Origin: Diadema setosum
Taxonomy: Eukaryota > Echinodermata > Echinoidea > Diadematoida > Diadematidae
Length of the DNA: 64,000 nt
Assembly (NCBI GenBank): GCA_033980235.1
Contig: CM067067.1
Span: 9,763,401-9,827,400 of the forward strand
Direction: 5' to 3'
The stretch's first letter is position 1. Every line of letters starts with the position of its first letter. This document shows, piece after piece, positions 1-53,696 of this stretch. Both the position numbers and the translations under genes were made by a program. The notes under the pieces were generated by a model. That model ran no database searches and was not told the origin of the DNA. It was given only the letters and a program-made list of their open reading frames with translations.

Positions 1-4
1 AGTC

Positions 5-636
5 TTGGTGAGAGATAGAATATATGATTGTATTTCAGTTTTGAAGAATGGGAAATCTGAGACAGTATTATGGTTACAGATTAGTAAAAAGGCTTTTGGA
101 TTTTCGTTTATTTTGGGTGTCGTCTACATTCCTCCAGAAAATTCTAAATATTACGATATGTTTGATGACATTGCTACTGATTTGATCATGCTGAAGAATG
201 CTTACAACTTACCTATTTGTCTTCTTGGTGACTTAAATGCTGGAACTGGGGCCGAAAGTGAATTATTAGAATATGAAGAATTAATCGACTGTTCTAACAA
301 CCACTTTATAGATAAATCTGAAAGCTGGTTGAATCAACCGTTCCCGTCACACGGGATTAGCTTGATAAGAAAAAATTGCAATATACAGTAGTTAACAACC
401 ATGGCCATAAATTTCTGGAACTCGTAATTTCTGGATCTCGTAATAACTAATGGTCGAATTGGTACCGATAGACAACGTGGAGATTTTACTTGTGCAAATG
501 CAAGTACGATTGACGATTGTGCTGCATAATCAGAATCAGATTTAGTCCAGTTCCTTGATAATTTTGAGGTTGATACTTTTGACCCTCTGCTCTCTGACAA
601 ACATAATCCAATTATTTTAAAGTTTGTGGACCTGAG
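5..636 (+). pseudogene. LINE endonuclease domain remnant
   Basis: The first open stretch (5-391) carries VYIPPENSKYY followed by LLGDLNAGTG, the GDxN metal-binding motif of AP-like endonucleases. After a frameshift near 390-420 the reading resumes with NGRIGTDRQRGDF and ends with LLSDKHNPIIL, which matches the SDH catalytic motif at the domain's C-terminus. An in-frame stop near 526 further breaks it. In an active element the domain nicks target DNA to prime reverse transcription. No ATG of an intact protein can be assigned because the N-terminus is outside the window. Confidence 0.85.
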
Positions 637-656
637 CAATCAGAAAAAGGTAACTC

Positions 657-1229
657 ATGAAAAAATTTGTTCAGACGTTGAAAACTTTGAAAGTGAAATG
701 GAAGAAAGATGCAGGGAATTATTTTTTTAATAATATTAAGAGCAATGCAGTTGACTTATTGCTCTCAGAAGTAAACAGAATGGAGGGTCAAAATGTTAAT
801 CAAAATTCTGTTGATAATATTGCTCATTCCATCAAAGACATTTATCTTGATGCAGCCCATAAAAGTGGTATGATAAAATCTTACTCCAAAATCCGTTATT
901 CCAAACAGAATAAGTACAAAAATAAAAGAAATTCAAACCATGGTTTGATGAAATTTGTGCAAAACAACGTGCTCAATATTTTCGCTTGAAAAACCTAGTT
1001 AAATCGGAAAATTCTATCAGTATTCGCAATGCACTCACAAAAGCCAAGAAAATGTACAAAAAAAAATCGTTCTGCCCAAAAACAATTTGATACGAAATTC
1101 TTGAATGATCTTAGGGGACTTAAAAAGAAACAGCCTCAAGCAGAACGAAAGCTCAGACAATTCCAATCGATACTGAGACGCTCGAAAAACATTTTCGTGA
1201 CTTATGTCAATCTAAGAATACTAATTTAA
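657..1229 (+). pseudogene. LINE endonuclease-RT linker remnant
   Basis: Two open pieces (657-989 and 1029-1229) encode lysine-rich helical sequence lying between the endonuclease and the reverse transcriptase. The second leaves the correct frame near 1170: the continuation ETLEKHFRDLCQSKN is read in another frame. No catalytic motif is expected here. Identity rests on position between two recognisable domains. Confidence 0.7.
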
Positions 1230-2409
1230 CTGGACATATCAACGCTGAATATAAGAATATTTCCTCAACCAACCATGCATTGAATTGTCCCATTGCCAGT
1301 GAAGAAGTTATCAAGCAAATTAAACGTCTAAAAAATGGAAAAGCTCACGGTGAAGATATGATTTTAAATGAATTTTCAAAACTGAGTACAACTTCTTTAT
1401 TGGAAATTATTGTCAAACTATTTAATATTGTATATTAGAAAGTGGTATTGTTCCAACGGCATGGACAATAGGCCTTATTCGTCCACTTTATAAGAAAAAA
1501 GGAAATGCCAATGATCCGAATAATTACAGAGGTATTACTCTACTACGCTGTTTTGGAAAATCTCCGCTGTTTTGAATGAGAGATTGACCTCTTATCTTGG
1601 AGATAATGAATCATTAGGTGATGAACAAGCTGGATTCCGTGATGGTCATTCTACCCTAGACCACATATTCGTACTTCACTCGTTGATTGATTTACACTTA
1701 TATAAGAAAAAGAGAGTGTATTGTGCTTTTATTGATTATAAGAAGGCATTCGATTTGGTTGACAGATCCTCTCTTTGGTGCAAATTGTTGGAACACAATA
1801 TTGATGGTAATTTCTTTAAAGTAATCAATCATAAATAATATGTACAAGCAGGCTAAATCATGTGTATTAACTGGATCTGGAAAATCAAATTTGTTTGAAT
1901 ACAACATTGGAGTACGTCAGGGAGAAAATTTATCCCCTATGTTATTTGCCCTATTCTTAACTGACTTTAAAGATTTCATTTGCAACAATTACGAAGGGAT
2001 AGATTTTCTTCCTCACGAAATCGATTCTGAAGCATACGATATTGGATTTGATATTTATTTCAAGCTTTTTACTTTACATTATGCTGACGATACGATTGTC
2101 CTTGCTAATTCTGAAAATGAACTACAAAATGCTCTCAATGCATTATCAGAATATTGTAAAAAAGGGTACCTCCAAGTGAACACGAGTAAAACAAAAGTGG
2201 TCATATTTTTTCGTGGAAAAGTACGGAACATTCCCATTTTTAAATTTAATGGTGATATCTTAGAAGTTGTTGATGAATACGTGTATCTTGGCACCACCTT
2301 TAATTACAATAATAAGTTCCGTAAAGGCACTATCCAAACAACTCAATCAAGCGAGAAGGGCTATGTATGGCCTTTTATCAAAAACGTATCATTTACGTTT
2401 GCCTATTGA
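1230..2409 (+). pseudogene. LINE reverse transcriptase domain remnant
   Basis: Reverse transcriptase blocks appear in the correct order across broken frames. They are LKNGKAHGED near 1330, NNYRGITLL near 1520, AGFRDGHSTLDHIF near 1630, FIDYKKAFD at 1728-1754 (first catalytic Asp), GVRQGENLSP at 1909-1938 and YADD at 2080-2091 (catalytic Asp pair). A TAG at 1436-1438 and frameshifts near 1565, 1838 and 2325 separate the blocks. Catalytic residues remain readable, which suggests moderate age rather than ancient decay. Confidence 0.92.
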
Positions 2410-3156
2410 TATTCTTCTAGAATTATTTGGTCAATCAGTATTGCCAATTTTACTTTATGGAAGCGAAATTTGGGGGTTTGATATCGTTAATGATATCGAA
2501 ATATTTCATATGAAATTTTGTAAACAAATATTACATGTTCGAAAAAATACTGTAAATTGTGTGATTCTACGCGAGCTAGGAAGGCTGAAATTAGAAAAAT
2601 ACATTGAAAGTAGAATGATAAACTTTTGGTGCAATCTTGTACATAGTGGACAAAGTAAACTATCTGGTAAAATCTACTTGATACTGAAATTACTTTTTGA
2701 ACGAAATATCTATCGCTCACTATGGCTCATGAAAATACACACGACGCTTAATAATATATAACAACCTGTGGAACACTGGTGAAACTATAACAAGTCGTGA
2801 ATGGATCAAAGCATCGGTAGAACGCCGACTCGTTGATATACACAAACAAAATTTGTCGTCCACTATCTTTGATAATTCACAAACCAAGACTTATCGTATA
2901 CTCAAACAATCACTAAATTCTGATATTTAGAATTATTTGATTGAACTCCCGAAGAGAGATAGAATTATTCTTTGTAGGTTTAGGTGTTCAAACCATCACT
3001 TACCAATTGTTTCTGGGAGATAATACTCCCAGGAACATGAGGATCTGTAGCCTTTGTGATATGAATACACTGGGTGACGAATTTCATTACCTATTTGAAT
3101 GCCCTGTTTTCGACATCGATAGGCAATTATTATCTTCAAAAATATTTTGTTACTAG
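2410..3156 (+). pseudogene. LINE ORF2 C-terminal region remnant
   Basis: The reading continues with LPIDILLELFGQSVLPILLY and YGSEIWGFD, the post-RT thumb-like region of many invertebrate LINEs. After a frameshift near 2700 it continues as WNTGETITSREWIK. A stop lies near 2929. The terminal piece (2941-3156) has Cys at 3046 and 3055, His at 3085 and Cys at 3100, a CX2CX9HX4C pattern like the C-terminal zinc-knuckle-like motif of such elements. The rest to 3608 is AT-rich 3' UTR. Confidence 0.8.
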
Positions 3157-3608
3157 ACCCAATGCGTTGAAAATGGAACATAATGTTTAACTCCTGCAAT
3201 CCTAGAACACATTCTAATTTAGTTAAGTTTTGTCATAAAATAATGATTTTCTTTAAGAACTCATAGAAAACATTGAATTATTACTATAATGTTAATTTCC
3301 TGTCTGATTTGTCATTTTCGAATCTCAGTTTTCCGCATTGTATCATCATTTGCTGGTGCCAACCAGGACCATCCCTGTTTTTGCATTGTTTTATTATTTT
3401 TTCTTGTACAGTTATGTTACAGATTTAGTTATTTGGTTATTTGGTTAATTGCATAACATTATACAATTTTTCCCCCCAGCGGCAAATTTATGTACCTTCA
3501 TTGTACTTTTTCATATTGTTTTTCTTTTTTTTGTCGATATGTAATCTCAAATGTATAATTCACATGGTTATCTCCAATACCCTGATTGGGTGACATGAGA
3601 TAAATAAA

Positions 3609-3642
3609 ATTGTCATTGTCATTGTCATTGTCATTGTCATTG
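3609..3642 (+). repeat. (ATTGTC)n tail of the LINE
   Basis: About five and a half copies of ATTGTC follow an AATAAA-like stretch and end the element. Short tandem tails are typical of LINE 3' ends that lack poly(A). The tail sets the right boundary of the retrotransposon. Confidence 0.9.
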
Positions 3643-4518
3643 GGCGATTTTCAGCATGCATACGTATGGATGGAAATCGCTGATCTCTATGGAAGAACAA
3701 GATCATTGGTGAAAATTACCTGCTTAGCGGAGGTCTGCGCACTCAGAGTGCTTCTCTAGTTTGGAAAATATCATAAAATATGACGTTATATTACAAATAC
3801 GAGTGGTCTACCATTTCGTGTAAAACGTGCCAACATTCTGAAATAGTTGGAAAAAAAAAAAACATAAGCTCTGCACCAATCACTAGCGGGTAGTTTTTCA
3901 TCCAAAATCTTTTCCACTATAAATGTCATTATAAAAAATTTAAAAAAAAATTGTCGGGATTTATTGTTATAGGCCTACGTTTATATGATACTCGATGTCG
4001 TACTGGTACACTATAATATGCTCCTTGAGTATACCAAGAATTTCTTGTAGAGTTTCTGTCTAGAGAGGGCGGCACAGAGACGTACTAATTACACTAGTAC
4101 TGATCACAGACTTGTAAGGCTCTGGAACTTATCAGAACCTGTTCAGTGATCAGAGCCCTGAAGTGCGGATGGTACAATTGACAAACCAAAACTTTATAGA
4201 CTGTCCGATATAACAACTTTCGCTGACAGTGTGCTTCACAGGTACATCTCATGTAGGACATTTGGAGAAAGTTCCCCGTTGAAAGTGTTAGAAAAACCTC
4301 CTGATCACACGCAAGATATTGCCTTTCTTTAAAGAAATACTATTTCTCACACATGACTGAAAGTATCCTTTGTGTTTACGACAAAATACAATCTACTCCG
4401 ATCACCCTTTTATTTGGCATTTTGTTTGATTTCATTTAGCCTTTTTAATTTTCACCCCCACCTATACTATAGGGCTTAAGAATGACTCAAAAACATGATA
4501 TGCAGTGCAGTGCACAAC

Positions 4519-4542
4519 GGGGGGGGGGGGGGGGGGGGGGGG
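4519..4542 (+). repeat. G24 homopolymer
   Basis: Twenty-four consecutive G, directly followed by TCTCGGCTCCCCC. Such a run can form G-quadruplexes and is prone to length error in assemblies. Confidence 0.95.
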
Positions 4543-4595
4543 TCTCGGCTCCCCCACTTTTTGCACCCGTACATAAAAATACACAGGGTGTCACC

Positions 4596-4880
4596 ACCGT
4601 TGTTTTTGTTTTGTTTTGTTTTGTTTTGTTTTGTATTTGCTTGTCAGCGGAAGAAACCCGGAAGTGGAATGAGAAAGATGCCCTGTTCAAGATCTTTGTT
4701 TTTGTTTTTGTTCGTTTTTTCTTTGCTTGTCAGCTGAAGAAACCCGGAAGTGGCACCCGATGTTGCGCTGAAGGCCATTTTTTGTTTTGTTTTGCTTTGT
4801 TTTGTTTTGTTTTGTTTTGTTTTGCTTTGTTTTGTTTTGTTTTTTATAATTGCTTGCTTGTTAGTTCATGAAACCGCCGA
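4596..4880 (+). repeat. TTTTG-rich array with three decayed longer units
   Basis: TTTTG pentamers alternate with a longer phrase. TTGCTTGTCAG plus GAAGAAACCCGGAAGTGG occurs near 4638 and again near 4726, and a diverged third version (TTGCTTGTTAG, then CCGAAGTGG) lies near 4854. The local structure is therefore a short tandem array of roughly 90-120 bp units with expanded TTTTG between them. Confidence 0.8.
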
Positions 4881-6420
4881 AGTGGTATAGGGTTTGTGTG
4901 ATTCGATAGTTAGACCCTGTAGAGTTTAATTAGGCTTATACCTACCTGGTGAAATGACACTGGAGAATTTTAATCAAAATGATGAGGCATTGATCAAATT
5001 AAATATGAAGCTAATTTGAAAGGGATCGAACTAGTGTTAAATTATATCATACAATTTAACACAGGACCCTTCGCGAATTAGGGGAAAGAAAAAAACCAGC
5101 AACAACGAACCTGAAAATTAACACACACAAAAAAAAAAGTAGGAGGACATACTTGATATTCAGGACCACCAATAATTTATCATCAGTTTAGGCTAGCATA
5201 CCTCACTGAAGAAAACACGTACACTCATGCAGGCCAAATAGACTCATGCATGCACATGATACAAAATCTGCGTGAATCCATAGCCTTTATACGATCACAA
5301 CTACAAAAATTATTGATATTAGGCTCTGTTCAGGACGTGGAAGGCAGTGAGCAATGATGTCAATATTATGCGCCTAAACAAAAATGTCTATCTGCGTAGG
5401 ACCTATGTAGAGGGCACATGAGATTCATGAGAATGGCTGAGCGGAGATTCGTGTACTATATAGTAATCAGGGAGGTTGAGCGGAGATTCGAGGGAGGTGA
5501 AATCCTCCCCCTTACCTGGTGTGACTACCCCTCTACTATTCCTACCTTCCCCTCTATTAATTTCCTTCAGAAGTGTACCGTCAAAAAAAAAAGAAAAAAA
5601 AGAAAGCGAAGAGAAAACACTTCGAAAATTTTTAACAGCTAACCCATGAGATAAGGAACCCATTTGGCCCACATCTTTATATTTGAGTTTTGACAGGTAA
5701 TGTATAGGATGTGGGCCACTGTATGCACAACTATTTATTTTGTAGAGAGTGATATTTTAAGTCATATTCTCAGTTTTATATTGAAAAGTGGAGAAATGGG
5801 GCCTAACGTAAGATTTAGGAAAGGGAAAGTGATATGGGCAAGACCTCGGGAACGCAGAGTGTTAACCTTTATCTTGTTTTCTTCTGTTTCAACTCCTGTT
5901 TAAATTTACTACTAGTGTATCATGTCATGTCGACTTTGGGGATGTTGCCCCATTACTCTCGCGGATGAATACGAGTAGATACAGTTATACCAATATATCA
6001 GTTGTTTCTGTTCAGGTTCAAATGCATCAGAAAATACATATTAAAAGTCTTTGATTTCAAAAAGGAACACAAATGACTTATCTATACGAACAGCACAACA
6101 CTGAAAATATAGAACTATGTTATTCACCCATTTTCTGCGCATTCTCATGAATTTCACAAAGGGGTGAACAGTCCGTGTTATGATGATTCGGATAGGTAGG
6201 TATACATTACATATGGAGGGAGTGAGTGGTGACTCAAATCCCACACACGTTCTCCACTGCAGGGCTTTCCTTCGTGGTGGGCAAGACGGCGTACTGGCAG
6301 TGTAAATACTGCAAGGACGTGAGGAAAACCGGAAAACGTCTGATTTATTTTATCATCTAGTGTGCAGTAATCAATACTGTGACCCTATTCTATCTCACTT
6401 TCTTCTCCAGAGCATCTAGT

Positions 6421-47465
<41,045 letters not shown>

Positions 47466-47520
47466 GACTGCCACCGACCGTACACTGCTGCGGGATGACC
47501 GATTGTGGGTGCTATATGAG

Positions 47521-47578
<58 letters not shown>

Positions 47579-47588
47579 CATGTATATA
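47521..47588 (+). repeat. (TA)n microsatellite in 3' UTR
   Basis: A TA-rich tract with a few TATG/TACA interruptions, beginning 56 bp after the Smad stop codon. Confidence 0.93.
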
Positions 47589-48273
47589 ACAAACTCCATC
47601 CCAGTGGTAGGCTACCTAGGAGTGACACCAAGAGGGTTCCCTTTAATGATGGTAGAGACACATGAAAAGAAACAATGGCAACCGGTCTGATGTTAAGTGG
47701 AGGATGGAGTGCAGAGGAGGTTGGATGTCTACAAAATGACGGATAATGTGAACGGTAGGAAGCCATTCCATGTGACCTGGGAGCACGCACTTCAGTGAAC
47801 TCTCGTTTTTATTAACATTTTTTTTTTTTAATGAGTTAAAATGTGGCATGTGATGTTGGAGGGAAGTGGACTGTGAATGTAAAATAACCGGAAGGGACGA
47901 TGGATGGCCGTCTCTTTCAAATGACACGCGATCCTGTACACCCATATCGAAGATATCAAGGGGATTAAATACATGGTATGGTGCCCTTACCTCTGTGATA
48001 TAGCCTTGTGAGGCTATGGGGGGATAGTCTGTGTGCATGTGTAAGCCAAATTTTTACTGCCCCATCTCATCAAATATTGACGAGTGGAGAAACATACACG
48101 GTGGGGCTCTTTCAATTTCCCCACCTAAAAAAAAAAGGTCATACAAAAATCTCAAAACTTTTCCTCAAGACAAATAGACATCTTTGATTATGTTACTCAT
48201 TTCATATTCCAGTGTGAGAGTTTAAATACTGCCTAAATCATTCATGATTATATTGTTGAGGCTTACCCCTCCC

Positions 48274-48279
48274 AATAAA
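48274..48279 (+). terminator. Candidate proximal poly(A) signal
   Basis: AATAAA about 810 bp after the stop, followed by TTTTGTCAAAGTTGTGCAT, a modest GU-rich element. Could give a short 3' UTR isoform. Confidence 0.4.
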
Positions 48280-49174
48280 TTTTGTCAAAGTTGTGCATAT
48301 GGAAAAACATTTATCCTGTGGCTACCTATAGAAAAACACTTCTGATGATGAATTCTTACATGACCAATACAGGAACAGTGCATGCTGTTCGATACACCAA
48401 GTCCGTTGACAGCAGAAAAGTTATTAAATCAACCCTACCTTGCCAATGACAAAGCTTTTGACTTCCTGCCCTCTTGTCAAGGGATTGAGATGTACCAGGA
48501 TGGTTCAGTATCTATCGCGTATCTGCTTGGAAACTGTTTTGTTTGTTTCATGTTATTCCTCGTCAGAAATGGGTTTAAAGTTGTGTGAGGATGGAGGCAT
48601 TTAGAGCCCCAAGCGTATTGCGTTGGGCAAATGTCCAAGGTCTGTGTTTCTCGTACAGCCACCTTCCTGAGACATGCCATCCCTCCAAACTTGCGTTGTT
48701 AGCCTCCTTTTGATCTTACGTCCAGGCCAGGGTATGGGTCAAATGATGTTGACCTCTGTGAGAGTGCCATATGTCATGATGATGAACTCAAATGTTTATG
48801 TTTTAATTTGACATTAAAAGCCTATTTTGAGTCCTAAAAAAAGAAATTTGCGTATTTTCTTGATAGAGCTGTTATTCTCTCTCAAGCCCCAACAAATACT
48901 CCTCCCCATCCCCCTCCCCCCCAAAAAATAAGAGTAAACAAATAGATCTACAAACACAGACGTAAACAAACGATGCAGATTTGCAAATTTTTGCTTATCT
49001 TGTCGTGTATGTTTTTTTTTTACTGAATGATCAATTTTGTGAAGAACTGGCCAGTATTATCAATGGCCGAGTCTGAATCATGGCCAAGAACGTAATGTAA
49101 CTTATTTCACTCTTGATACCACATGTGGTGAGTGTGCTTAAACTGTAAATTCTGTACAGAATTTTTTGGTTGTT

Positions 49175-49245
49175 TTTCTATTATATATATATATATATAC
49201 ACACACACTTACACACATATATATATATTATACATTGTATACATA
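49175..49245 (+). repeat. Compound (AT)n/(AC)n microsatellite
   Basis: TATATATATA, ACACACAC and further ATATAT runs, in the presumed 3' UTR. Confidence 0.9.
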
Positions 49246-51986
49246 TATGAATATGAATTCACATGGATTGGTATCATGACTTATTCATGTAGGCTAGTGT
49301 ATGTTTGAATTTATTGCATTTTTTTTTTCCATTACATGCTTGCAAGCAAAATTAAAGGAAAAGTTTCTTTTTTTTTATTTTCTTATTTTTTTTAAAGAAG
49401 TTCTTGCCGGAAGAGTGGAGTGTATTATTTTAAAAACAGAACAGACAAGCAACTCTGTCACCACGTAGCTTTTGTTGGATTGGTTGATAACTTGTATGTG
49501 TATGCAAAAGGTGACAGGAGCTAAGCTGAAGAAAGGTTTGGGATTGCTAGGTGTAACGCCTCACAGCATCATCTGAATGCAGGAGTGGTCGTGTCTCAGA
49601 TTCATTAATTGATGATTGTCCTTTTTAAGGCATGAAGAAGTCCGGGTAGAAGATACCAGTGGTTTTTGTCAGCCGATATTCCACCATGCTGAACGGAAAA
49701 AAACACATCTTATTCAGAGTGGGGCAAGGATTTTGAGGTTTTGGGAGCTAGTGGCAATGTGACCTAGAGTTGACTTGCACAGAGAGTCCAGGAGGGTCAA
49801 TAGTTTGAGCTATTGAACATGCAGAAAATAGCAACATAGTGTGATATGCACTTCACTGCCTGTTTTTATATGGCCACCAAGCTGGTCAGTAAATGCCAAA
49901 GTGGAGGTGAACATCTGGCATTGGTTCAACTTGCAAATGATAATCACATGTAAGGATTGAAAAGAGGTAATGATAATGATCAGTAACAGCAAAATGTATG
50001 TATATGATTACAGTTCTGAAAACACTAAGCATCTGTTATTGTCGATATGCCAGTAGTCTTTGTGTTCTGTATATTGTGTAGTGTAGTCCGCTGCACATGT
50101 TGTGTTGTACATGTAGCAGTGTTATTATAGAGTTAATTGTGATGGAGCTCCCTCATACCCTTGCCGTTGTCCAATTTTAGATCATGTAATGCAGTTCCTG
50201 GTACAGCTAGTGCTGTAAGAAGCAGAAAGGGATATTGAGGTGTCGGAGAGTATTGTATGTCAGTATTAATCAGTCAGGGGGGGGGGGGGGGGGATGTGTG
50301 ACACGCTTGTGAGTTTCGTATCACAGCTACCCACAGTATTGTGTTAGCTATGTCAAGTGTATGTAAGTTGTGGTCTAAGCTCTGTGATTGCTTGTTGTAG
50401 AATATCCTTGTGAACATTTTTGGTTGTGTCCGGGTGTTATGTGTTCCCTTTCCATAAGTCACCTGGAAACTTAAACAAAGCTGTGAGAGGGAGGCTCAGA
50501 TACACACTGAGCATCCTGCAAGAATGTGCAACCATTGGTTGGTTGGATGTTATGTGCCGTCCCAAGTCACACCACTTTGGTGTTCCTCGTAGAGCTATCT
50601 GCTGATAGGGCGAAGAGTTAGACACCAGCCGTTTTGGTGCGGCGAAAGGAAAGAGGATATACATAGAAGATGCCTGATCATTATCTAATCCTGGAAACAC
50701 TTTTGATGGGCTCAGTGTGGAGTGTCGTCATATTAAAACAGACAAAGCAGCATTTGTTGCATTAGGGCGTATCTGTTTATTTTGTAATACTGGTATAGGA
50801 AAACGCTGTCGAACGGAGTTGCTTCAAAGAGGTACCACTATTAACGCAGTGAATTTAGTGGTACCGGCAACCTCGTTATAGCAAGATTTCTCAGTAGTAA
50901 GGAACTGGAAAGGTGGTGGAGGCTACTGAGCTGAGTAGGGGAGTCAAAAGTAGGATGTTAGTGTTGTTTTGAATACTGTGTGTTGAATATGTTACTTTTG
51001 GAAATTCTTCAGCCCCACAACTTCATATATAATGATACTTGTGTCTGTAACAGGAGTGAGTGGAATAACAAATTTTTAATGCCAGAAGAACATTAAAACA
51101 CAGCTGTGCATACATATTTACACTTACCTGTTACAGCCCTCCGATGGATACAAAACGTGCTTGAATTCGCCCTTCAAAGGACTGATCTACATACCCACCA
51201 TCTGTCTGGGGAAAAGCCCTCAACGTTTTAACAGTGTTACCACCTGCATGCGCAAGTGGTTCCACATGTTCATGTCAAGCAAGCAAACTCTTTTCATGCA
51301 GCAGAGCTAATGCAACAGATTGTTAATGCTGTTCTGTTTGTCTGTGTATATTTGTGTGTGTCTGTAATTAACCACGTGGCCATTGCAAGGTTATCGCACT
51401 ATGAAAAGTGCAGATCCAGCAACAAGAATGGGTTCCAAATCTGCCCAGATAAACTTGAATGCAAGAGTCTCTTGCTGGATGAATTCTCTACATCATTTTC
51501 CTCTGCAGTTGAGAGTCTTTTGAGTGAATCAAGTTCAGAGCTGTTCTAGCATGTGGAGGATTTCTCGCCAGAGTCTACAATACACAATTGCTGCTGTGTA
51601 AATTTGAGACAGTGTATTTTGCCTACATGAAAGCCTGCCAAAGTCATATTAAGAAATTTACTGCGCTGAATGTAGGTGGACATGGAGTTAAAAAGAGATA
51701 GATGGCATAATACAGAGATATATCCTTACAAGAACTCTGCAGATTTAAGCAGATATATTTTGTCATAAGTAGATTATGAGGTGTATAACTTTTTTTTTTT
51801 TTTTTTAAACAGCAGCTGACAAATATTAAAGTAGTGTCCTTGATTATTTTCTCTCTTTTTGTTTATTTTTTTTTGGGGGGGGGGGGGTGGTAGAAAAGGG
51901 GGAGAAGAGAGAAATGGAGGGAGGGTGGAGTGTGCGTAGGAGGGGAAGAAGTAAATAAGATGAGAAGGTAGTGGTGTGTGTTATTA

Positions 51987-51992
51987 AATAAA
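51987..51992 (+). terminator. Candidate intermediate poly(A) signal
   Basis: AATAAA following GTGGTGTGTGTTATTA. The sequence after it is not clearly GU-rich, so it is a weaker candidate than 48274 or 53230. Confidence 0.25.
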
Positions 51993-53229
51993 CACTAAAA
52001 TTCAAGTCAAGGTGCCGGCAACAAATTTTGATGGCACATTTTATGCCAACAAGTCAGGAGTTTGCTGGAAAACGAGTGGCTTACAACCACGTAATGTCAG
52101 TACGTCACACTTGCGCCGAGGTTTACATGTCTGGCACGAGTAATAATGGCGAAAAATGTGGAAATGAGGAGGGTCGGTATATTTTTATTCTCATCTTTAG
52201 AAGAAACTACTCAAAGTATCTTTCCATCACATGTGTTTGTGTGCAGGAGAGGCTAAGTTCCCAAGTGCCGAGATGGGATGGTTTGATGAGAGTAAAAGTT
52301 GGATGCAGGCTGTGATATAGGGATGATACTTTGAGACATCATAACAGATATTTTTAGAGATTTTTGATAGGGTTATTCTAACAATGCAAAGAAAATGATG
52401 AGACGAGAGAGAGATTGTAACTCCTGAGATTTTCTGTAATCGTCACCATGGCAGGAATCGTACCTTGTCATACTTTATCCGTCAAAGAAAAGATGCAGAA
52501 AGACAACCGTACAGAGTCGCTAAGCGAGATATATTATTGTTGTGTTGTGTATTGTGGAAGGGACTGTCAAATCGCACCTAGTGCCGGAAAGAATAGAGTA
52601 TAACATGTATTTTTTTGTCCTTTTTTTTTGTCACAAGTGAGATGATGTGGATTTACGAAGCTGCGTAAGAAATGCAAAGGAAAGGATTTGGCACAGATAA
52701 TTGTGCCCGAGCACAGGGGGAAATTTGTGTACACCCTCGGGTAAATACACCATTTTTCTGAATATATTTTGAAGGATTAAATGCAGTATCAAATTTTATC
52801 AGTATTTTGCCAGAATAGGATGACATTCATACTTGTTAATATCTGAATGTATGTCTGTACAGCCATTGCAGAAGAATGACAAGAAATCTTCAAGATAGTT
52901 ACAGCTGACAATGAAATAATGCTGCCTGTCTGTTTTCCATTTTGAATTTAGTTTGACAAGCTAGGATGGATGGAATCTGTTTACATTTTCTTTCCATGTT
53001 TTTCGATGATGATATGTTTTGTGAATGACATTGTATCATAGCTTAACCAGGAGAAGAGTAGAGCTGAGTTAATCAAGACGCTTTGTGTAGGACTTTAAAG
53101 AATACTAGCTACTTGGCAGCGTATAAGAAAAAGAAAAATTTAAAAAAAAAAAGTATGGCGTATAAAAACGATTGGTATCATTATACAGTGTGTCATAATT
53201 GTTGTTTTGATTTGATCATGTAAAAGCCA

Positions 53230-53235
53230 AATAAA
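53230..53235 (+). terminator. Candidate distal poly(A) signal
   Basis: AATAAA in GCCAAATAAAGTTTACTTG, followed by TGTATGGG and GATGTGTAGC, then TGTTACATGTTTTGAGTG. Signal and GU-rich downstream spacing fit a functional site. It precedes the nested transposons, which lie in presumed intergenic DNA. Confidence 0.5.
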
Positions 53236-53696
53236 GTTTACTTGTATGGGCATGCAGAGGATGTGTAGCTGCTTCTGTTACATGTTTTGAGTGAGTGGAA
53301 TTTCTGGAGTCTTGCGTACAAGAGAAGACAATGGTGGAGTTAATTCTCTGATTAGAAGATTGAAAATGCCAGTGTCTTCTGCCAAGCGACGACTGTATAT
53401 GCCATATATTTAATGAGTCTTCTCATTTATGTATTCATTTATTTATTTATTTTTTTTTAATCAGGACTACTTGATAATTTTGTGTGTGGTTTTAACTCAC
53501 GATTGTAGATTACAGTAATGAACAGAGAAACGTACAGGTGTATGCCACATTCATGTCTGGATCAGAGTTGGTACTTTTGCATTTTGTAAAATTCAAGAAT
53601 AGCACCCGACTTCTGAAATTCACACAATATATGGCATATACAGTAGACAGTTGTGCACTCGTGTGTATGGCACATGTCTGAATGCCATGGCTTCCT

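Larger units (their letters stand above)
1..3642 (+). mobile_element. Degenerate non-LTR retrotransposon (LINE), 5' end outside window
   Basis: The segment reads in order as an AP-type endonuclease, a linker region, a reverse transcriptase and a C-terminal CX2CX9HX4C region, then an AT-rich 3' UTR and an (ATTGTC)n tail. This is the usual layout of the second ORF and 3' end of an APE-class LINE. Several frameshifts and stops break the frame (near 390, 1170, 1436, 1565, 1838, 2325, 2700 and 2929), so the copy is dead. The 5' end lies before the window. The clade (CR1/L2, RTE-like or Jockey-like) cannot be fixed by eye. Confidence 0.93.
3643..6250. other. Intergenic, no gene recognised
   Basis: No coding homology is visible. 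The stretch contains short homopolymer runs, the G24 tract and TTTTG array listed separately, and a short local duplication of GAGCGGAGATTCG at about 5438 and 5480. Short open frames here are low-complexity translations of microsatellite DNA. Confidence 0.6.
47466..53260 (+). other. Probable Smad2/3 3' UTR (extent inferred)
   Basis: No coding is seen after the stop at 47463. A TA microsatellite starts 56 bp after the stop. AATAAA occurs at 48274, 51987 and 53230; the last is followed by GU-rich sequence. ATTTA-type AU-rich elements cluster near 53430-53455, beyond the last signal. A long 3' UTR with alternative ends is plausible but not proven by sequence. Other contents are a G17 run at 50277-50293 and a T-run/G13 junction at 51866-51887. 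Confidence 0.5.
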
